Notes: a model not told the origin generated them from the letters alone. A stretch of 64,000 bases of DNA from Archangium sp. (GCA_030695565.1 JAUYRZ010000090.1:17686-81685); one strand, 5' to 3'; positions 9,279 to 18,243 are shown, numbered from the stretch's first letter. Numbers and translations: made by a program.

Positions 9279-10409
9279 ATGACGCTCCGCCTGCTGCTCG
9301 TCGCCGCGCTCGCGCTGTCCTCCTGCAAGAAGGACACGGCCACCCCCGAAGCGCCCAAACCGCCCAAAGGCCTGACCGTGGGTCTGGTGACAGACATCGG
9401 AGGCCGGGGCGATCAGTCCTTCAACGACTCGGCGTTGCGCGGGCTCGAAGCGTGGGCAGCCAATCAGAAATCCGTCGACGGTAAATACACAACGCTGCCT
9501 GAAGCCGATCGCAAGGCGAGCTTGCCGGCGGATCTCCAGGCCCGCATCACCCCGCTGGGCATCAAGCCCATCGTGGTGCAGTCGAAAGCACAGGAGGACT
9601 ACCAGCCCAACCTCCAGCTGCTCGTCGATCAGGGCGCCGACCTCACCGTGGGCACCGGCTTCATGCTGGAGAACGCGGTGGAGACGGTGGCGAAGCAGAA
9701 CCCGGGCAGCAAGTTCCTGCTGATCGACTCACCCGTACTCGACGCGAAGGGCAACCCGCTCGCGCTGCCCAACGTGCGCACCGTGGTCTTCAAGGAAGAA
9801 GAAGGCAGCTTCCTGGTGGGCGCGCTCGCGGGCCTGGTGGCGAAGGAAAAGGTCGGCTTCGTCGGCGGCATGGAGATCCCCCTCATCAAGAAGTTCGAAG
9901 CGGGCTTTCGCGCCGGCGTGAAGACCACCAACCCGAACGCGACCGTGTTGGTGCAGTACACCGGCACCTTCGACAACGTGGGCGCGGGCAAGCAGGCCGC
10001 GCAGGATTTGATCTCCAAGGGCTGCGAGGTGATCTTCCACGCGGCCGGCAGTGACGGGAACGGCGCCATCCAGGCCATCAAGGAAGCGCGCGCCGCGGGC
10101 AAGGCGGTGTACGCGATCGGCGTCGACTCCGATCAGTCGCACCTGGCGCCCGAAGCGATGCTCACCTCGATGATCAAACGGGTCGACCTCGCGGTGTGGC
10201 AGGCGGCCAGTGACTTGAAAGACGGCAAGTTCACCGCGGGCGATCAGGTGATGGGCCTCCAAGAAGGCGGCGTCAGCTACGCCCCGGTGCGCGTGGAGCT
10301 GCCCGGAAAAGAAGAGCTGCTCTCGAAGGTCGAAGCGCTGCGCACGAAGATCGTGGCCGGTGAGATCAAGGTGCCGTCGAACCCCACCGACCTCGCCGCC
10401 TTCAAGTGA
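9279..10409 (+). CDS. BMP-family (PnrA-like) nucleoside-binding lipoprotein
   Basis: A 376-residue lipoprotein. The signal peptide ends in a lipobox (A-L-S-S-C), so it should be anchored in a membrane after lipidation. The mature part carries the Bmp/PnrA pattern G-L-V-T-D-I-G-G-R-G-D-Q-S-F-N-D-S, the hinge-region V-G-F-V-G-G-M, and I-G-V-D-S-D-Q, typical of purine nucleoside receptors. It is the likely receptor for the ABC importer at 14211-17702, which shows only ATPase and permease genes. The two parts are separated by about 3.8 kb of unrelated genes. A 60-residue segment with L-P-E-A-D-R-K-A near residue 60 looks like a family-specific insertion. Confidence 0.88.
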   Translation: MTLRLLLVAALALSSCKKDTATPEAPKPPKGLTVGLVTDIGGRGDQSFNDSALRGLEAWAANQKSVDGKYTTLPEADRKASLPADLQARITPLGIKPIVVQSKAQEDYQPNLQLLVDQGADLTVGTGFMLENAVETVAKQNPGSKFLLIDSPVLDAKGNPLALPNVRTVVFKEEEGSFLVGALAGLVAKEKVGFVGGMEIPLIKKFEAGFRAGVKTTNPNATVLVQYTGTFDNVGAGKQAAQDLISKGCEVIFHAAGSDGNGAIQAIKEARAAGKAVYAIGVDSDQSHLAPEAMLTSMIKRVDLAVWQAASDLKDGKFTAGDQVMGLQEGGVSYAPVRVELPGKEELLSKVEALRTKIVAGEIKVPSNPTDLAAFK

Positions 10410-10443
10410 GTCCCACTTTTCCGACGAGGAGTGTCGAAGCGTC

Positions 10444-11304
10444 ATGAAAGTCTTGAAGCAGTCCATCGCTGACGCCCGGGCACGCGTCGCCGCCGAAGAC
10501 AGTCTGCACCGCCGGGTTCGGCTGGCCGTGCGCGCGCTGTGGGATGCGGGCGTGTTGCTGGAGGCCTCGTCGTCGCCCCTGCCCGAGCCCTCCGCCCTCG
10601 CCGCGCTCCGGCGCGAAGCGGTGAGGGTGGCCACGCAGGCCCTGCCTTCGACCGCGCTGGCCGATACCGGCGAAGGCCGGCTCTGGCTGAACCAGCTGAT
10701 GGAGCGCGGGCTCGATGACGTGCCACCCGGTGAAGTGGCGCCGTTTCTGTCGGTGGCGCGTGAAGCGCACCGGCGCGCGCTGGAGACCCTGGAGACCGAT
10801 GTTCGAGAAGAGCAGGTCCTGGTGCGACGTCGGCAACTTGCGCTCGGCTCTTTTCTTATCGCCGTCTGCATCTTCGCCTCGGTGACCGGCCGGCTGCTGC
10901 TGCGGCGGAACCAGCCCGTCGACCTCGCCGAAGGCAAACCCTTCACCCTGTCCTCCAAGTGGGCCGACTGCCACCCCGACAAGAACGAGTGTGGCGGCTT
11001 CCCCACCCGCATCGCCTTCCACACGCAGGCCGAGCAGTCGCCCTGGTTTCAGATCGACCTGGGTGCGCCCACCACGTTCAGCAGCGCCACCATCGTCAAT
11101 CGACAGGACATGGCGATGCCCCTCGCCGTGCCTTTGGTGGTCGAGGTCAGTGACGACGGCAAGGCCTTCCGCGAAGTGGCGCGCCGCGACGACGTGTTCA
11201 GCACCTGGCTGGCCACCTTTCCGCCGCAGACCGCGCGGTACTTCAGGCTCAAGGTGGCTCGGCTCTCGACGCTGCATCTCGAGGCGGTGCAGGTGCACCC
11301 GTGA
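10444..11304 (+). CDS. Membrane protein with C-terminal F5/8-type-C-like domain
   Basis: A 286-residue protein. Residues 1-130 are helical and Arg/Ala/Glu-rich; one membrane helix lies at about 138-156 (A-L-G-S-F-L-I-A-V-C-I-F-A-S-V); residues about 170-286 resemble a discoidin/F5-8 type C beta-sandwich, with W-F-Q-I-D-L-G near 205 and a final R-Y-F-R-L-K-V. Such domains bind sugars or lipids. Topology suggests the C-terminal domain is extracytoplasmic. The stop overlaps the GTG of the next gene (GTGA), so the two are coupled and may act together on an envelope glycan. The function is inferred. Confidence 0.6.
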   Translation: MKVLKQSIADARARVAAEDSLHRRVRLAVRALWDAGVLLEASSSPLPEPSALAALRREAVRVATQALPSTALADTGEGRLWLNQLMERGLDDVPPGEVAPFLSVAREAHRRALETLETDVREEQVLVRRRQLALGSFLIAVCIFASVTGRLLLRRNQPVDLAEGKPFTLSSKWADCHPDKNECGGFPTRIAFHTQAEQSPWFQIDLGAPTTFSSATIVNRQDMAMPLAVPLVVEVSDDGKAFREVARRDDVFSTWLATFPPQTARYFRLKVARLSTLHLEAVQVHP

Positions 11305-13643
11305 ACTTGCGGCGTCACGTGGTGGGGGTCATCTGTCTGCTCGTGCTCGCTTTCGCGGGCTACCGGGTGGCGACGTTTGCGCTCCCGATGGAGAAAGTGC
11401 TCTTCGACAAGTGGAGCACGGGCCTGGGGCCACGCTTGTGGCTCACCTGGTGGATGCTGGGCACCTACGTGCTCGCTGCGCTCTCGTTCGGGCAGCTCGT
11501 GGTGCGAAAGGCCTCGCGCGCACCGCGTGATGGCACGTGGGCGTTGGCCTTCAGCTCGGGAACCATCGTCTTCGCCGCGGCCATCGGGCTGTTCGGGTGG
11601 CTGGGCTGGTTGGAGTACCCCTTCTTCTGGTTGCTCCCCCTGGGCATGACACTGGTGGGGCTGCCCTCGCTGCGGGACGCCGTGGTGGAGAGCCGCGCGC
11701 AGTGGCAGCGACAACCCGCGTTCTCGGCGGTCGAGGTGGTGGCCCTCTTGTTCGGAGGCGTGTGCCTGGGGCTGTTGCTGCTGCAGGTGATCGCGCCCGA
11801 CAACGTGAACTTCGATTCCATGTGGTACCACCTGCGCGCCGCCGAACGGAACGGGCTGGCCCGGGCGATTCTCCCCACGCCCGAAGGGGACATGCTGCTG
11901 TCGCTTCCTTCGGCCACCAGCTGGCTCTACACGTGGGCCTTTCTGGCGCCGGGCGTGGCCATCGAAGATCGGGTCGTTCTCGCGCTGCATCTCGAGTTCG
12001 CCGTGTACGTGGGAACGGTCGCCTACCTCCCTGCGCTGGTGCGCGCGCTCGTGCCCTCGCAGCAGCGGCGGGCCACCCGAGTGGCGTGGGTGGCGCTCTT
12101 CTTCTTTCCCTCGGTCTTCGTCTACGACACCGGACTGATGGGCGGCGCGGATCACATCGTCGCGCTCTGGGCAGCTGCTTCGGTGCTCGCCTGGCTCCAG
12201 GCACGCGAGCGGGACGATGCGGCCTCGTGGGCGTTGGTCGGGCTGCAGCTCGCGGGTCTGAGCGCGAAGTACTCGAGCCTGTATCTGCTGGTGCCGCTCA
12301 TTCCGATGATGCTGATCGACGCGTTGCTGCGCCGAAGGCGTGCGGCGGTACCGTCGTCGTCGTTCGTGCTCAGCGGCTTGATGGTGGCCGCGGGTGTCTC
12401 GCTATTGGTGACGGTGCCGTACTGGCTGCGCAACTGGGTCTGGTACCACAACCCGGTGTACCCAGCCGCGTCGTGGCTCTTTCCCAGCACGCCCTGGAAC
12501 CCTGACGCCGCCGCGTATCAGGCGTACTACGCGCTCTCCAACGTCTTCACCGCGTCGATCAGCAGCCCTTCGTACCGCATCGAGTCGACGCTGATGGCGC
12601 TCGTCGACTACCAGAGCAAGCTCTACGGCTGGAAGGACATGATGGGTGATCAGCCGGTGATGGGCTCCGGCTATCTGCTCTCGTTGGCGGTGTTGCCCTT
12701 TCTTCCCGACCGCCGCCGGCTGCTGCTGCTCGCGGTGCTGATCAACGTGGGCATCATGGTGTGGTTCAACACGCACCAGCACCACATGCGCTACCTCACG
12801 GTGCTCACGCCGCTGATGGCCGCGGGCATGGCGGCGACGGCGCTCTCGTTATGGGAGCTCGGGCTGCCTTCGAGAATCGCGGTGGTGGGGCTGACGGCGC
12901 TGCTGCTCTCGGCCTACGCCGACGTACCGTTTCGGCAGACGCATCGCATCTGGCGGCACTCTTCGCCGGTGGAGAACGGAGCCGACTTCATCGCGAAACG
13001 CGGGCCCGGCGGCTTTCGACTCAAGATGTGGGCGGAGATCGGCGCTGCGCTCCCGCCCGGCGCCAAGCCGTTGGTGCACGGCGTCGAAACGCATCTGGGT
13101 CTTCCGCGCCAGACGGTGACCGACTGCTCGGGGCTGCAGTTCGGGATCAACTACGGCCGCTGGGGTTCCGTGGCCGAGGTGTGGCGTCACCTGCGCCAGA
13201 TGGGGGTCACGCATCTCATCTGGAGCGGTGACGTCGAGCAGGCCGACAGCATCAGTGGCGAGGCGCTGTTGATGGCGCTGGCTCACTCGACCGTGCAGCA
13301 GCAGGTGGTGCGCACGCTCCACCTGGGCGAACTGCCCGCTGCGGCACCGCCCGCAGAGCCCGGCACCCATATTCTCTACGTGGGTTGCACCGAGCACTGG
13401 CGAACGGGCATCTACTCGATCGCCACCCTCGCTGAACCCCTGCCGCCTTCGAACTACGTGTGGCCGGCGCTCGAGCCGTACGAGCCAGTGACGCACGCCG
13501 AGTGGCTGGCCAAAGCGAACGACGACCGCCTCGGCTGGGTGGCCATGGAGGAGTCGTGCAAGCTGCCTCAGCCCGCCGGTTACGTGAACATGGGCACGGC
13601 GCTGCAGCCCGCGAAGGTGCGCTACTTCGTGCGTCAGCGCTGA
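11301..13643 (+). CDS. GT-C-like polytopic membrane protein (putative glycosyltransferase)
   Basis: A 780-residue protein with roughly 11-13 hydrophobic helices in residues 1-560 and a soluble C-terminal part. In the first large loop the acidic N-F-D-S-M-W-Y-H-L-R (near 173) sits where GT-C enzymes place a catalytic acidic motif, and L-S-A-K-Y-S-S-L-Y and P-Y-W-L-R-N-W are typical of ArnT/PMT-like and DUF2079-like relatives. Such proteins move a sugar from a polyprenyl-phosphate donor on the outer face of the inner membrane. The gene is coupled by GTGA to the upstream F5/8-like protein gene and lies inside the BMP transporter locus. Acceptor and donor are unknown. Confidence 0.65.
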   Translation: MNLRRHVVGVICLLVLAFAGYRVATFALPMEKVLFDKWSTGLGPRLWLTWWMLGTYVLAALSFGQLVVRKASRAPRDGTWALAFSSGTIVFAAAIGLFGWLGWLEYPFFWLLPLGMTLVGLPSLRDAVVESRAQWQRQPAFSAVEVVALLFGGVCLGLLLLQVIAPDNVNFDSMWYHLRAAERNGLARAILPTPEGDMLLSLPSATSWLYTWAFLAPGVAIEDRVVLALHLEFAVYVGTVAYLPALVRALVPSQQRRATRVAWVALFFFPSVFVYDTGLMGGADHIVALWAAASVLAWLQARERDDAASWALVGLQLAGLSAKYSSLYLLVPLIPMMLIDALLRRRRAAVPSSSFVLSGLMVAAGVSLLVTVPYWLRNWVWYHNPVYPAASWLFPSTPWNPDAAAYQAYYALSNVFTASISSPSYRIESTLMALVDYQSKLYGWKDMMGDQPVMGSGYLLSLAVLPFLPDRRRLLLLAVLINVGIMVWFNTHQHHMRYLTVLTPLMAAGMAATALSLWELGLPSRIAVVGLTALLLSAYADVPFRQTHRIWRHSSPVENGADFIAKRGPGGFRLKMWAEIGAALPPGAKPLVHGVETHLGLPRQTVTDCSGLQFGINYGRWGSVAEVWRHLRQMGVTHLIWSGDVEQADSISGEALLMALAHSTVQQQVVRTLHLGELPAAAPPAEPGTHILYVGCTEHWRTGIYSIATLAEPLPPSNYVWPALEPYEPVTHAEWLAKANDDRLGWVAMEESCKLPQPAGYVNMGTALQPAKVRYFVRQR

Positions 13644-14038
13644 GCGAGCGTGGCCCGGCGCGGCTGCGTGCAGAAGGTCACCGAGTCGATGGGCTGAACC
13701 CGCGGGCCAGAGACGCCCAATGGGTGGAGCCAACGCGGCGAGCTGCCCTCGAAGGTGCGCTCGCCGGCCTGCACTGTGAAGGTGACGTCTGCGGGCAGCT
13801 GCGTGGCGAAGCCCACCACGTCGGTCGCCAGCGCGTCGGCGGTGGTCCACTCCGAGAAGCGCACGGTCTGACCGCCGACTTCGATCTCGAGCGGGAGCGC
13901 GCCGAGCTCGTTGCCCTCGACCCGCACGCAGGTCTGCACGGTGACCTGGCGGGCGGTGGTCTCGACGGCGGAGGCCGGGAGTTGCGTGGCAGTTCCCGCA
14001 AGCGCAAGGACTGCAGCTCCGAAGATGAGATTCCGCAT
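13634..14038 (-). CDS. Small secreted protein, unknown function
   Basis: A 134-residue protein with a clear Sec signal peptide (M-R-N-L-I-F-G-A-A-V-L-A-L-A-G-T-A, cleavage likely after A-S-A near residue 25) and a short, probably beta-rich mature domain with two Cys. GGGAGG eight bases before the ATG at 14038 supports this start, although the frame is open further upstream. The 3' end overlaps the convergent GT-C-like gene by ten bases. I recognise no domain. Confidence 0.65.
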   Translation of the reverse strand: MRNLIFGAAVLALAGTATQLPASAVETTARQVTVQTCVRVEGNELGALPLEIEVGGQTVRFSEWTTADALATDVVGFATQLPADVTFTVQAGERTFEGSSPRWLHPLGVSGPRVQPIDSVTFCTQPRRATLAQR

Positions 14039-14210
14039 GGTGACGCCTCCCGCGCGCTCACTGAGCACGGGGCGGGCCATCGGGGCGCTCACGGAAGATC
14101 GACCACTTGGGTGCAAGTTCGGCCGCGAATGGTGCGGCCGTGGGCCAGCGCTGGTGTGCACTGCAGTTCTCAGGTCGAGGTCCGATTTCCTCAGGTAGGG
14201 TTCGTGAGAG

Positions 14211-15749
14211 GTGATCGAGCTCCGACACATCACCAAACGTTTCGGCGGTGTTCCGGCGCTGGAAGACGTGTCGCTCGAGGTGCGGCCGGGTGAGCGCCTG
14301 GCCCTCATCGGCGAGAACGGCGCGGGTAAGTCGTCGCTGATGAACGTGTTGTACGGGCTCTACCAACCCGATGCCGGCGAGGTGTGTTTCGACGGGCAGG
14401 CCGTGAAGGTGAAGACACCGGCTGAGGCGCTCGCACGTGGCGTGGGCATGGTGCACCAGCACTTCACGCTCGTGCCCACGCTGACCGTGACGGAGAACGT
14501 GGTGCTCGGCCGCGAGCCGACCTCGTGGGGAAGGCTCGATCGCGCGCGCGCCGAGAAAGAGGTCGCGGCCACCTGCACGCGGTTCGGGTTTCAGCTCGAC
14601 GTGAGCGCGGTGGTGCAGGAGTTGTCGGTGGGCAGCCAGCAGAAGGTGGAGATCGTCAAGGCGCTGCATCGGGGCGTGAAGACGTTGATCCTCGATGAGC
14701 CGACCGCGGTGCTCACGCCGCAAGAAGCCGACGAGCTCTTCGCCGTGACGCGCCACCTGAGTGATGAAGGCCTGGCCGTGGTGCTGATCAGCCACAAGCT
14801 GCGCGAGGTGCTCTCCTTCTCGACCCGCATCGCCGTGATGCGCCGAGGAAAGAAGGTCGCAGAGACCACGCCCGCCGAGACCAGCCCAGAACAGCTCGCA
14901 GGCCTGATGGTCGGGACCGAAGTCCCCTCGCCCCGCGAGCGGGGAGAGGGTCAGGGTGAGGGGCCACCACTGGCCACCCTCGAAAAGCTCACCGCGAAGG
15001 GCCTGCACGAGATCTCCCTTTCAATCCGCGAAGGAGAAATCCTGGGCATCGCCGGAGTCGACGGCAACGGCCAACGCGAACTCGCCGAAGTGCTCACGGG
15101 CCTGCGCGAGTGGAGCGGTGGAACCTTCACGTATTCAGGCAACACGCTGCGCAGCTGGAACCCTCGAACTGCCCGAGAGCAAGGCGTGGCGCACATTCCA
15201 GAAGATCGACTGCGACGCGCGATCATCAGTGACTTGTCGGTCGAAGAGAACGTCTCGCTCGGCCGGCAGACCCGCGCGCCGTTCGCGAAGGGCCCGTTGA
15301 TCGACTTCGACAAACGCCGCGCGTGCACCACGGCGTTGCTCGAGGCCAACGACGTGCGGCCGCGTGATCCGAAGATCCGTGCGGGTGGGCTGAGCGGCGG
15401 CAATCAGCAGAAGCTGGTGGTCGGGCGCGAGCTCGACGCGGCTCCGAAGTTGTTGGTGGTGGTGCAGCCGACGCGAGGCCTCGACATCGCCGCGGTCGCG
15501 GCGGTGCGGGAGCAGTTGCGGGATCAGCGGACTCGTGGATGTGCGGTGTTGCTCGTCTCGCTCGACCTCGATGAGGTGATGGAGCTTTCGGATCGGATTG
15601 TCGTTCTGTGCGGCGGGCGGGTCAGTGGCGAGTTTGGGAGAGCTGAGTTTGATGAGCGGTTGATTGGCCGGTGCATGTTGGGGGTTGGATCGGCCCCTCA
15701 CCCCGACCCTCTCCCCGCTTCGCAGGGCGAGGGAGACCTGAGTGCGTAA
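14211..15749 (+). CDS. BMP-type nucleoside ABC importer ATPase (two nucleotide-binding domains)
   Basis: A 512-residue tandem ABC ATPase of the sugar/nucleoside (RbsA/NupO-like) type. Domain 1 has Walker A GENGAGKS (34-41), Q-loop near 83, signature Q-E-L-S-V-G-S-Q-Q and Walker B L-I-L-D-E-P. Domain 2 has a degenerate Walker A (G-V-D-G-N-G-Q-R-E), signature GLSGGNQQK and a Walker B lacking the Asp-Glu (L-L-V-V-V-Q-P-T). One degenerate site is usual in this family. Residues about 239-252 (S-P-R-E-R-G-E-G-Q-G-E-G) and the last 18 residues are encoded by copies of the dispersed palindromic repeat. The gene starts with GTG and overlaps the first permease by 8 bases. Confidence 0.92.
   Translation: MIELRHITKRFGGVPALEDVSLEVRPGERLALIGENGAGKSSLMNVLYGLYQPDAGEVCFDGQAVKVKTPAEALARGVGMVHQHFTLVPTLTVTENVVLGREPTSWGRLDRARAEKEVAATCTRFGFQLDVSAVVQELSVGSQQKVEIVKALHRGVKTLILDEPTAVLTPQEADELFAVTRHLSDEGLAVVLISHKLREVLSFSTRIAVMRRGKKVAETTPAETSPEQLAGLMVGTEVPSPRERGEGQGEGPPLATLEKLTAKGLHEISLSIREGEILGIAGVDGNGQRELAEVLTGLREWSGGTFTYSGNTLRSWNPRTAREQGVAHIPEDRLRRAIISDLSVEENVSLGRQTRAPFAKGPLIDFDKRRACTTALLEANDVRPRDPKIRAGGLSGGNQQKLVVGRELDAAPKLLVVVQPTRGLDIAAVAAVREQLRDQRTRGCAVLLVSLDLDEVMELSDRIVVLCGGRVSGEFGRAEFDERLIGRCMLGVGSAPHPDPLPASQGEGDLSA
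14924..14964. repeat. Palindromic repeat, copy 3, inside the importer ATPase gene
   Basis: CCCCTCGCCCCGCGAGCGGG with GAGAGGGTCAGGGTGAGGGG, the same element as at 1221-1254. It is read in frame as a Ser-Pro-Arg-Glu-Arg-Gly-Glu-Gly-Gln-Gly-Glu-Gly linker between the two nucleotide-binding domains, so it is tolerated in a loop. Confidence 0.85.
15694..15736. repeat. Palindromic repeat, copy 4, forming the ATPase C-terminus
   Basis: CCCCTCACCCCGACCCTCTC followed by a CGCAGGGCGAGGGAGA arm. It is read in frame as P-H-P-D-P-L-P-A-S-Q-G-E-G and the reading stops 11 bases later. It therefore replaces or extends the natural C-terminus, and it carries the region just ahead of the GTG start of the permease gene at 15742. 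Confidence 0.8.
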
Positions 15750-16824
15750 GGCGCTCCCCAGTATTCTCTCGGTGATCAGCGCGATCCTGATCTGCTTCAT
15801 CGCGGCCGGGCTCACGCGCGACTTCGGCACCGCGGTCGATGCCTTCATGGCCATGTGGTGGGGCGCGTTCGGTGATTGGCCGAAGTTCCTCGAGACCGGC
15901 GCCTCCACCACCCTGCTCCGCCCGCTCGGGGAAGCCGCGACCAAAGCCGCCATTCTCACCTTCACCGGCCTCTCCGTCACCGTCGCCTTCCGCGTCGGGC
16001 TCTTCAACATCGGAGCGCAGGGCCAGCTGGTGGTCGGCGCCCTGGCCGCCGCGGTGGTGGGCGCGAAGGTCGAGCTGCCCGCGCTGCTTCATCTTCCGCT
16101 CTGCCTGCTCGCCGCCGCAGCAGCCGGTGCGCTCTACGCCCTGGGCCCCGCGATTCTCAAACTCAAGCGCGGGGTGCACGAGGTGATCAGCACCATCATG
16201 CTCAACTGGGTCGCGGTGAGCCTGGTCGACAACTGGCTGGTCACCGGCCCCCTGCGCGCCACCACCAGCGGCGACAACTCGGCGTCGGGCACTGATCAGA
16301 TCCACGCCAGCGCCGAGCTCCCCCGCTTGCTGGGAGACCTCTCGCGCCTCAACTTCGGCATCGTGCTCGCGTTGATCGCCGCGGTGCTCACCTGGGTCTT
16401 CCTCACCCGTTTCACCCGCGGCTTCGAGTGGAAGGCCATCGGCCTCAGCCAGGACGCCGCGCGCGCTTCAGGCATCGACGTCGAACGCGGCTTCATCGAA
16501 GCGATGCTGCTCTCCGGCGCCTTCGCAGGGCTGGGCGGCGCGGTGCTCATCCTCGGCACCGAGCTCAAATACCCCGCATCGCTCGGAGCACCGTGGGGCT
16601 TCGACGGCATCGCCATGTCGCTCATCGGGCAAGGCCACCCGCTCGGGGTGCTCGCCATCTCCACCCTCTTCGGCGGCCTGCGCGCCGGCGGCACCCGCAT
16701 GCAGTTGTTCGGCGTGCACAAGAGCTTCCCTGAGTTGATCCAGGGCCTCGCGTTGCTCTTGGTGGCGGCGCGCATGCTCTGGGACAAGTTGATCGATCGC
16801 CTCTCACCCCGGAAGCCCGCGTGA
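15742..16824 (+). CDS. BMP-type nucleoside ABC importer permease 1
   Basis: A 360-residue membrane protein of the BPD_transp_2 (RbsC/NupP-like) family with about nine to ten helices. F-N-I-G-A-Q-G-Q-L near residue 92 and the conserved loop A-I-G-L-S-Q-D-A-A-R-A-S-G-I near 233 are the family signature contacting the ATPase. With the 293-residue permease it should form the heterodimeric channel of a purine/pyrimidine nucleoside importer. It starts with GTG overlapping the ATPase by 8 bases and its 3' end overlaps the next permease by 4, so the three genes form one coupled operon. Confidence 0.9.
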   Translation: MRKALPSILSVISAILICFIAAGLTRDFGTAVDAFMAMWWGAFGDWPKFLETGASTTLLRPLGEAATKAAILTFTGLSVTVAFRVGLFNIGAQGQLVVGALAAAVVGAKVELPALLHLPLCLLAAAAAGALYALGPAILKLKRGVHEVISTIMLNWVAVSLVDNWLVTGPLRATTSGDNSASGTDQIHASAELPRLLGDLSRLNFGIVLALIAAVLTWVFLTRFTRGFEWKAIGLSQDAARASGIDVERGFIEAMLLSGAFAGLGGAVLILGTELKYPASLGAPWGFDGIAMSLIGQGHPLGVLAISTLFGGLRAGGTRMQLFGVHKSFPELIQGLALLLVAARMLWDKLIDRLSPRKPA

Positions 16825-17702
16825 TCCTCGAGATCCTCTCTTCCGCCCTCGACGCAGCGCCCGCGCTCGTGTTCGCAGCGTTGGGCGCCACGCTGTCGGA
16901 ACGTGGAGGCGTGGTGAACGTCGGCGTGGAAGGCATGATGCGCGCGGGCGCTTTCGCGGCGGCGGTGGCGTCGTTGGCGATGCCCACTCCGCTGGGCGTG
17001 CTGGTGGGCATGGGCGCGGGTGCGTCGGTGGCGGCGATTCACGGGCTGCTGTGCATTCGCTGGCGCAGTGATCAGGTCGTCTCGGGCATGGCGCTCAACC
17101 TGGTCATGCTCGCGCTCGGCACCTTCCTGCTCGAGGCGGTCTTCAGCTCTCCCTCGTCGACGCCGTCCATCACGCAGCTGCCGTTGGTGTTCGGCCGCTC
17201 ACCGCTCACGTGGCTGGCGCTCGTGCTGCCGTTCATCGTGCACTTCGCCCTCTACCGGACTGCGTGGGGCCTGCGATTGCGCGCAGTGGGCGAGAAGCCT
17301 CAGGCGGTCGCGGCGATGGGCGTTCGCGTGGCCCCGCTGCGGTTTGGTGCGGTGTTGATGTCGGGTGCGCTCGCGGGGCTGGGCGGGGCGGTGCTCTCGA
17401 CTTCGACGCTCGACCGCTTCGAGCACCACATGCCCTCGGGCCTGGGCTTCATGGCGGTGGCGGCCATGGTGTTCGGGAGGTGGACTCCGCTCGGCGCAGC
17501 GGGCGCGGCCGCGTTCTTTGCGTTTGGGAATGCGCTGCGCGTGGGGCTCTCGTCTTCGGCTCCGGAGCTGCTGGAGGTGGTGCCCAAGGGCGTGCTGCTT
17601 GCGCTTCCTTACGCGCTCACCTTGCTCGTGCTCTCCCTTCAAGGCGCGAAGAATGTGGCTCCCGCCGCGCTGGGTCATCCGTACGATCCGGAGCTTCGGT
17701 AA
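16821..17702 (+). CDS. BMP-type nucleoside ABC importer permease 2
   Basis: A 293-residue membrane protein of the same BPD_transp_2 family with about eight helices. The early V-N-V-G-V-E-G-M-M matches the N-x-G-x-E-G motif of NupQ/YufQ-like subunits, and A-V-G-E-K-P-Q-A-V-A-A-M-G-V near 155 is the coupling-loop signature. It is the usual second channel subunit next to the longer permease. It starts with GTG in a 4-base overlap with permease 1 and is the last gene of the operon; a palindromic repeat follows immediately. Confidence 0.9.
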   Translation: MILEILSSALDAAPALVFAALGATLSERGGVVNVGVEGMMRAGAFAAAVASLAMPTPLGVLVGMGAGASVAAIHGLLCIRWRSDQVVSGMALNLVMLALGTFLLEAVFSSPSSTPSITQLPLVFGRSPLTWLALVLPFIVHFALYRTAWGLRLRAVGEKPQAVAAMGVRVAPLRFGAVLMSGALAGLGGAVLSTSTLDRFEHHMPSGLGFMAVAAMVFGRWTPLGAAGAAAFFAFGNALRVGLSSSAPELLEVVPKGVLLALPYALTLLVLSLQGAKNVAPAALGHPYDPELR

Positions 17703-17704
17703 GC

Positions 17705-17743
17705 CCTCTCCCCGACCCTCTCCCCCTCGGGGAGAGGGAGAGC
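17705..17743. repeat. Palindromic GC-rich dispersed repeat, copy 5
   Basis: CCCTCTCCCCGACCCTCTCC followed by CCTCGGGGAGAGGGAGA. It lies three bases after the importer operon's last stop and before the convergent Cys-cluster gene, a typical position for a 3'-end hairpin. Confidence 0.75.
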
Positions 17744-17769
17744 GGTTGCGGGAGCGGGAGCGCATTGGT

Positions 17770-18243
17770 TCAGGCCGGGGGCGGCATGAAGACGGCGTAG
17801 CGCTGATCTTCCACCGCCTGGAACGCCTTCAGCTGCGCTTCGTTCACCTGCGAAGTGGTCGAGTCGATGTGCGCCCTCGCCTGCCGCAACACCGGCTCGT
17901 CACTCGGAGGGAGCAACGCCTTCAAGGTCGCGATCTTCGCCTGCATCTCGACCACCTGGGCCTTCGCCTCTTCCAGCGAGACCTCTTTGGCCTCGAGCCG
18001 TTTGCCCAGCGCGCAGACGAACCGCCGGCACCCGCCCGGGCGCGCCTCGTAGATGGTGCAGCACTTCCCCGCGAGCTTGCCGCAGGGCAGCCACATCACC
18101 TCGCCCTTGCGATTCTCGCCAACTCCGATGCCCAGGCGCACCAGCTCCTCCCGCTCGGAACCATTGATCGCCACGTAGCGAAACAGGGTGCCGTCGCAAC
18201 ACAAGCCGCAGTCCAGACACAGCTGTGAAAGGGCAAGTGACAT
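17770..18243 (-). CDS. YkgJ-like cysteine-cluster protein
   Basis: A 157-residue protein with the YkgJ/UPF0153 cysteine cluster: [10 protein letters not shown] near residue 9, then [19 protein letters not shown] near 50-70. These cysteines are thought to bind zinc or an iron-sulfur cluster. The second half is a predicted helical hairpin or coiled coil. The ATG at 18243 immediately precedes the cluster, as in relatives; the frame is open far upstream but only through the promoter region of the divergent PEP carboxykinase gene. Its role is unknown. Confidence 0.75.
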   Translation of the reverse strand: MSLALSQLCLDCGLCCDGTLFRYVAINGSEREELVRLGIGVGENRKGEVMWLPCGKLAGKCCTIYEARPGGCRRFVCALGKRLEAKEVSLEEAKAQVVEMQAKIATLKALLPPSDEPVLRQARAHIDSTTSQVNEAQLKAFQAVEDQRYAVFMPPPA

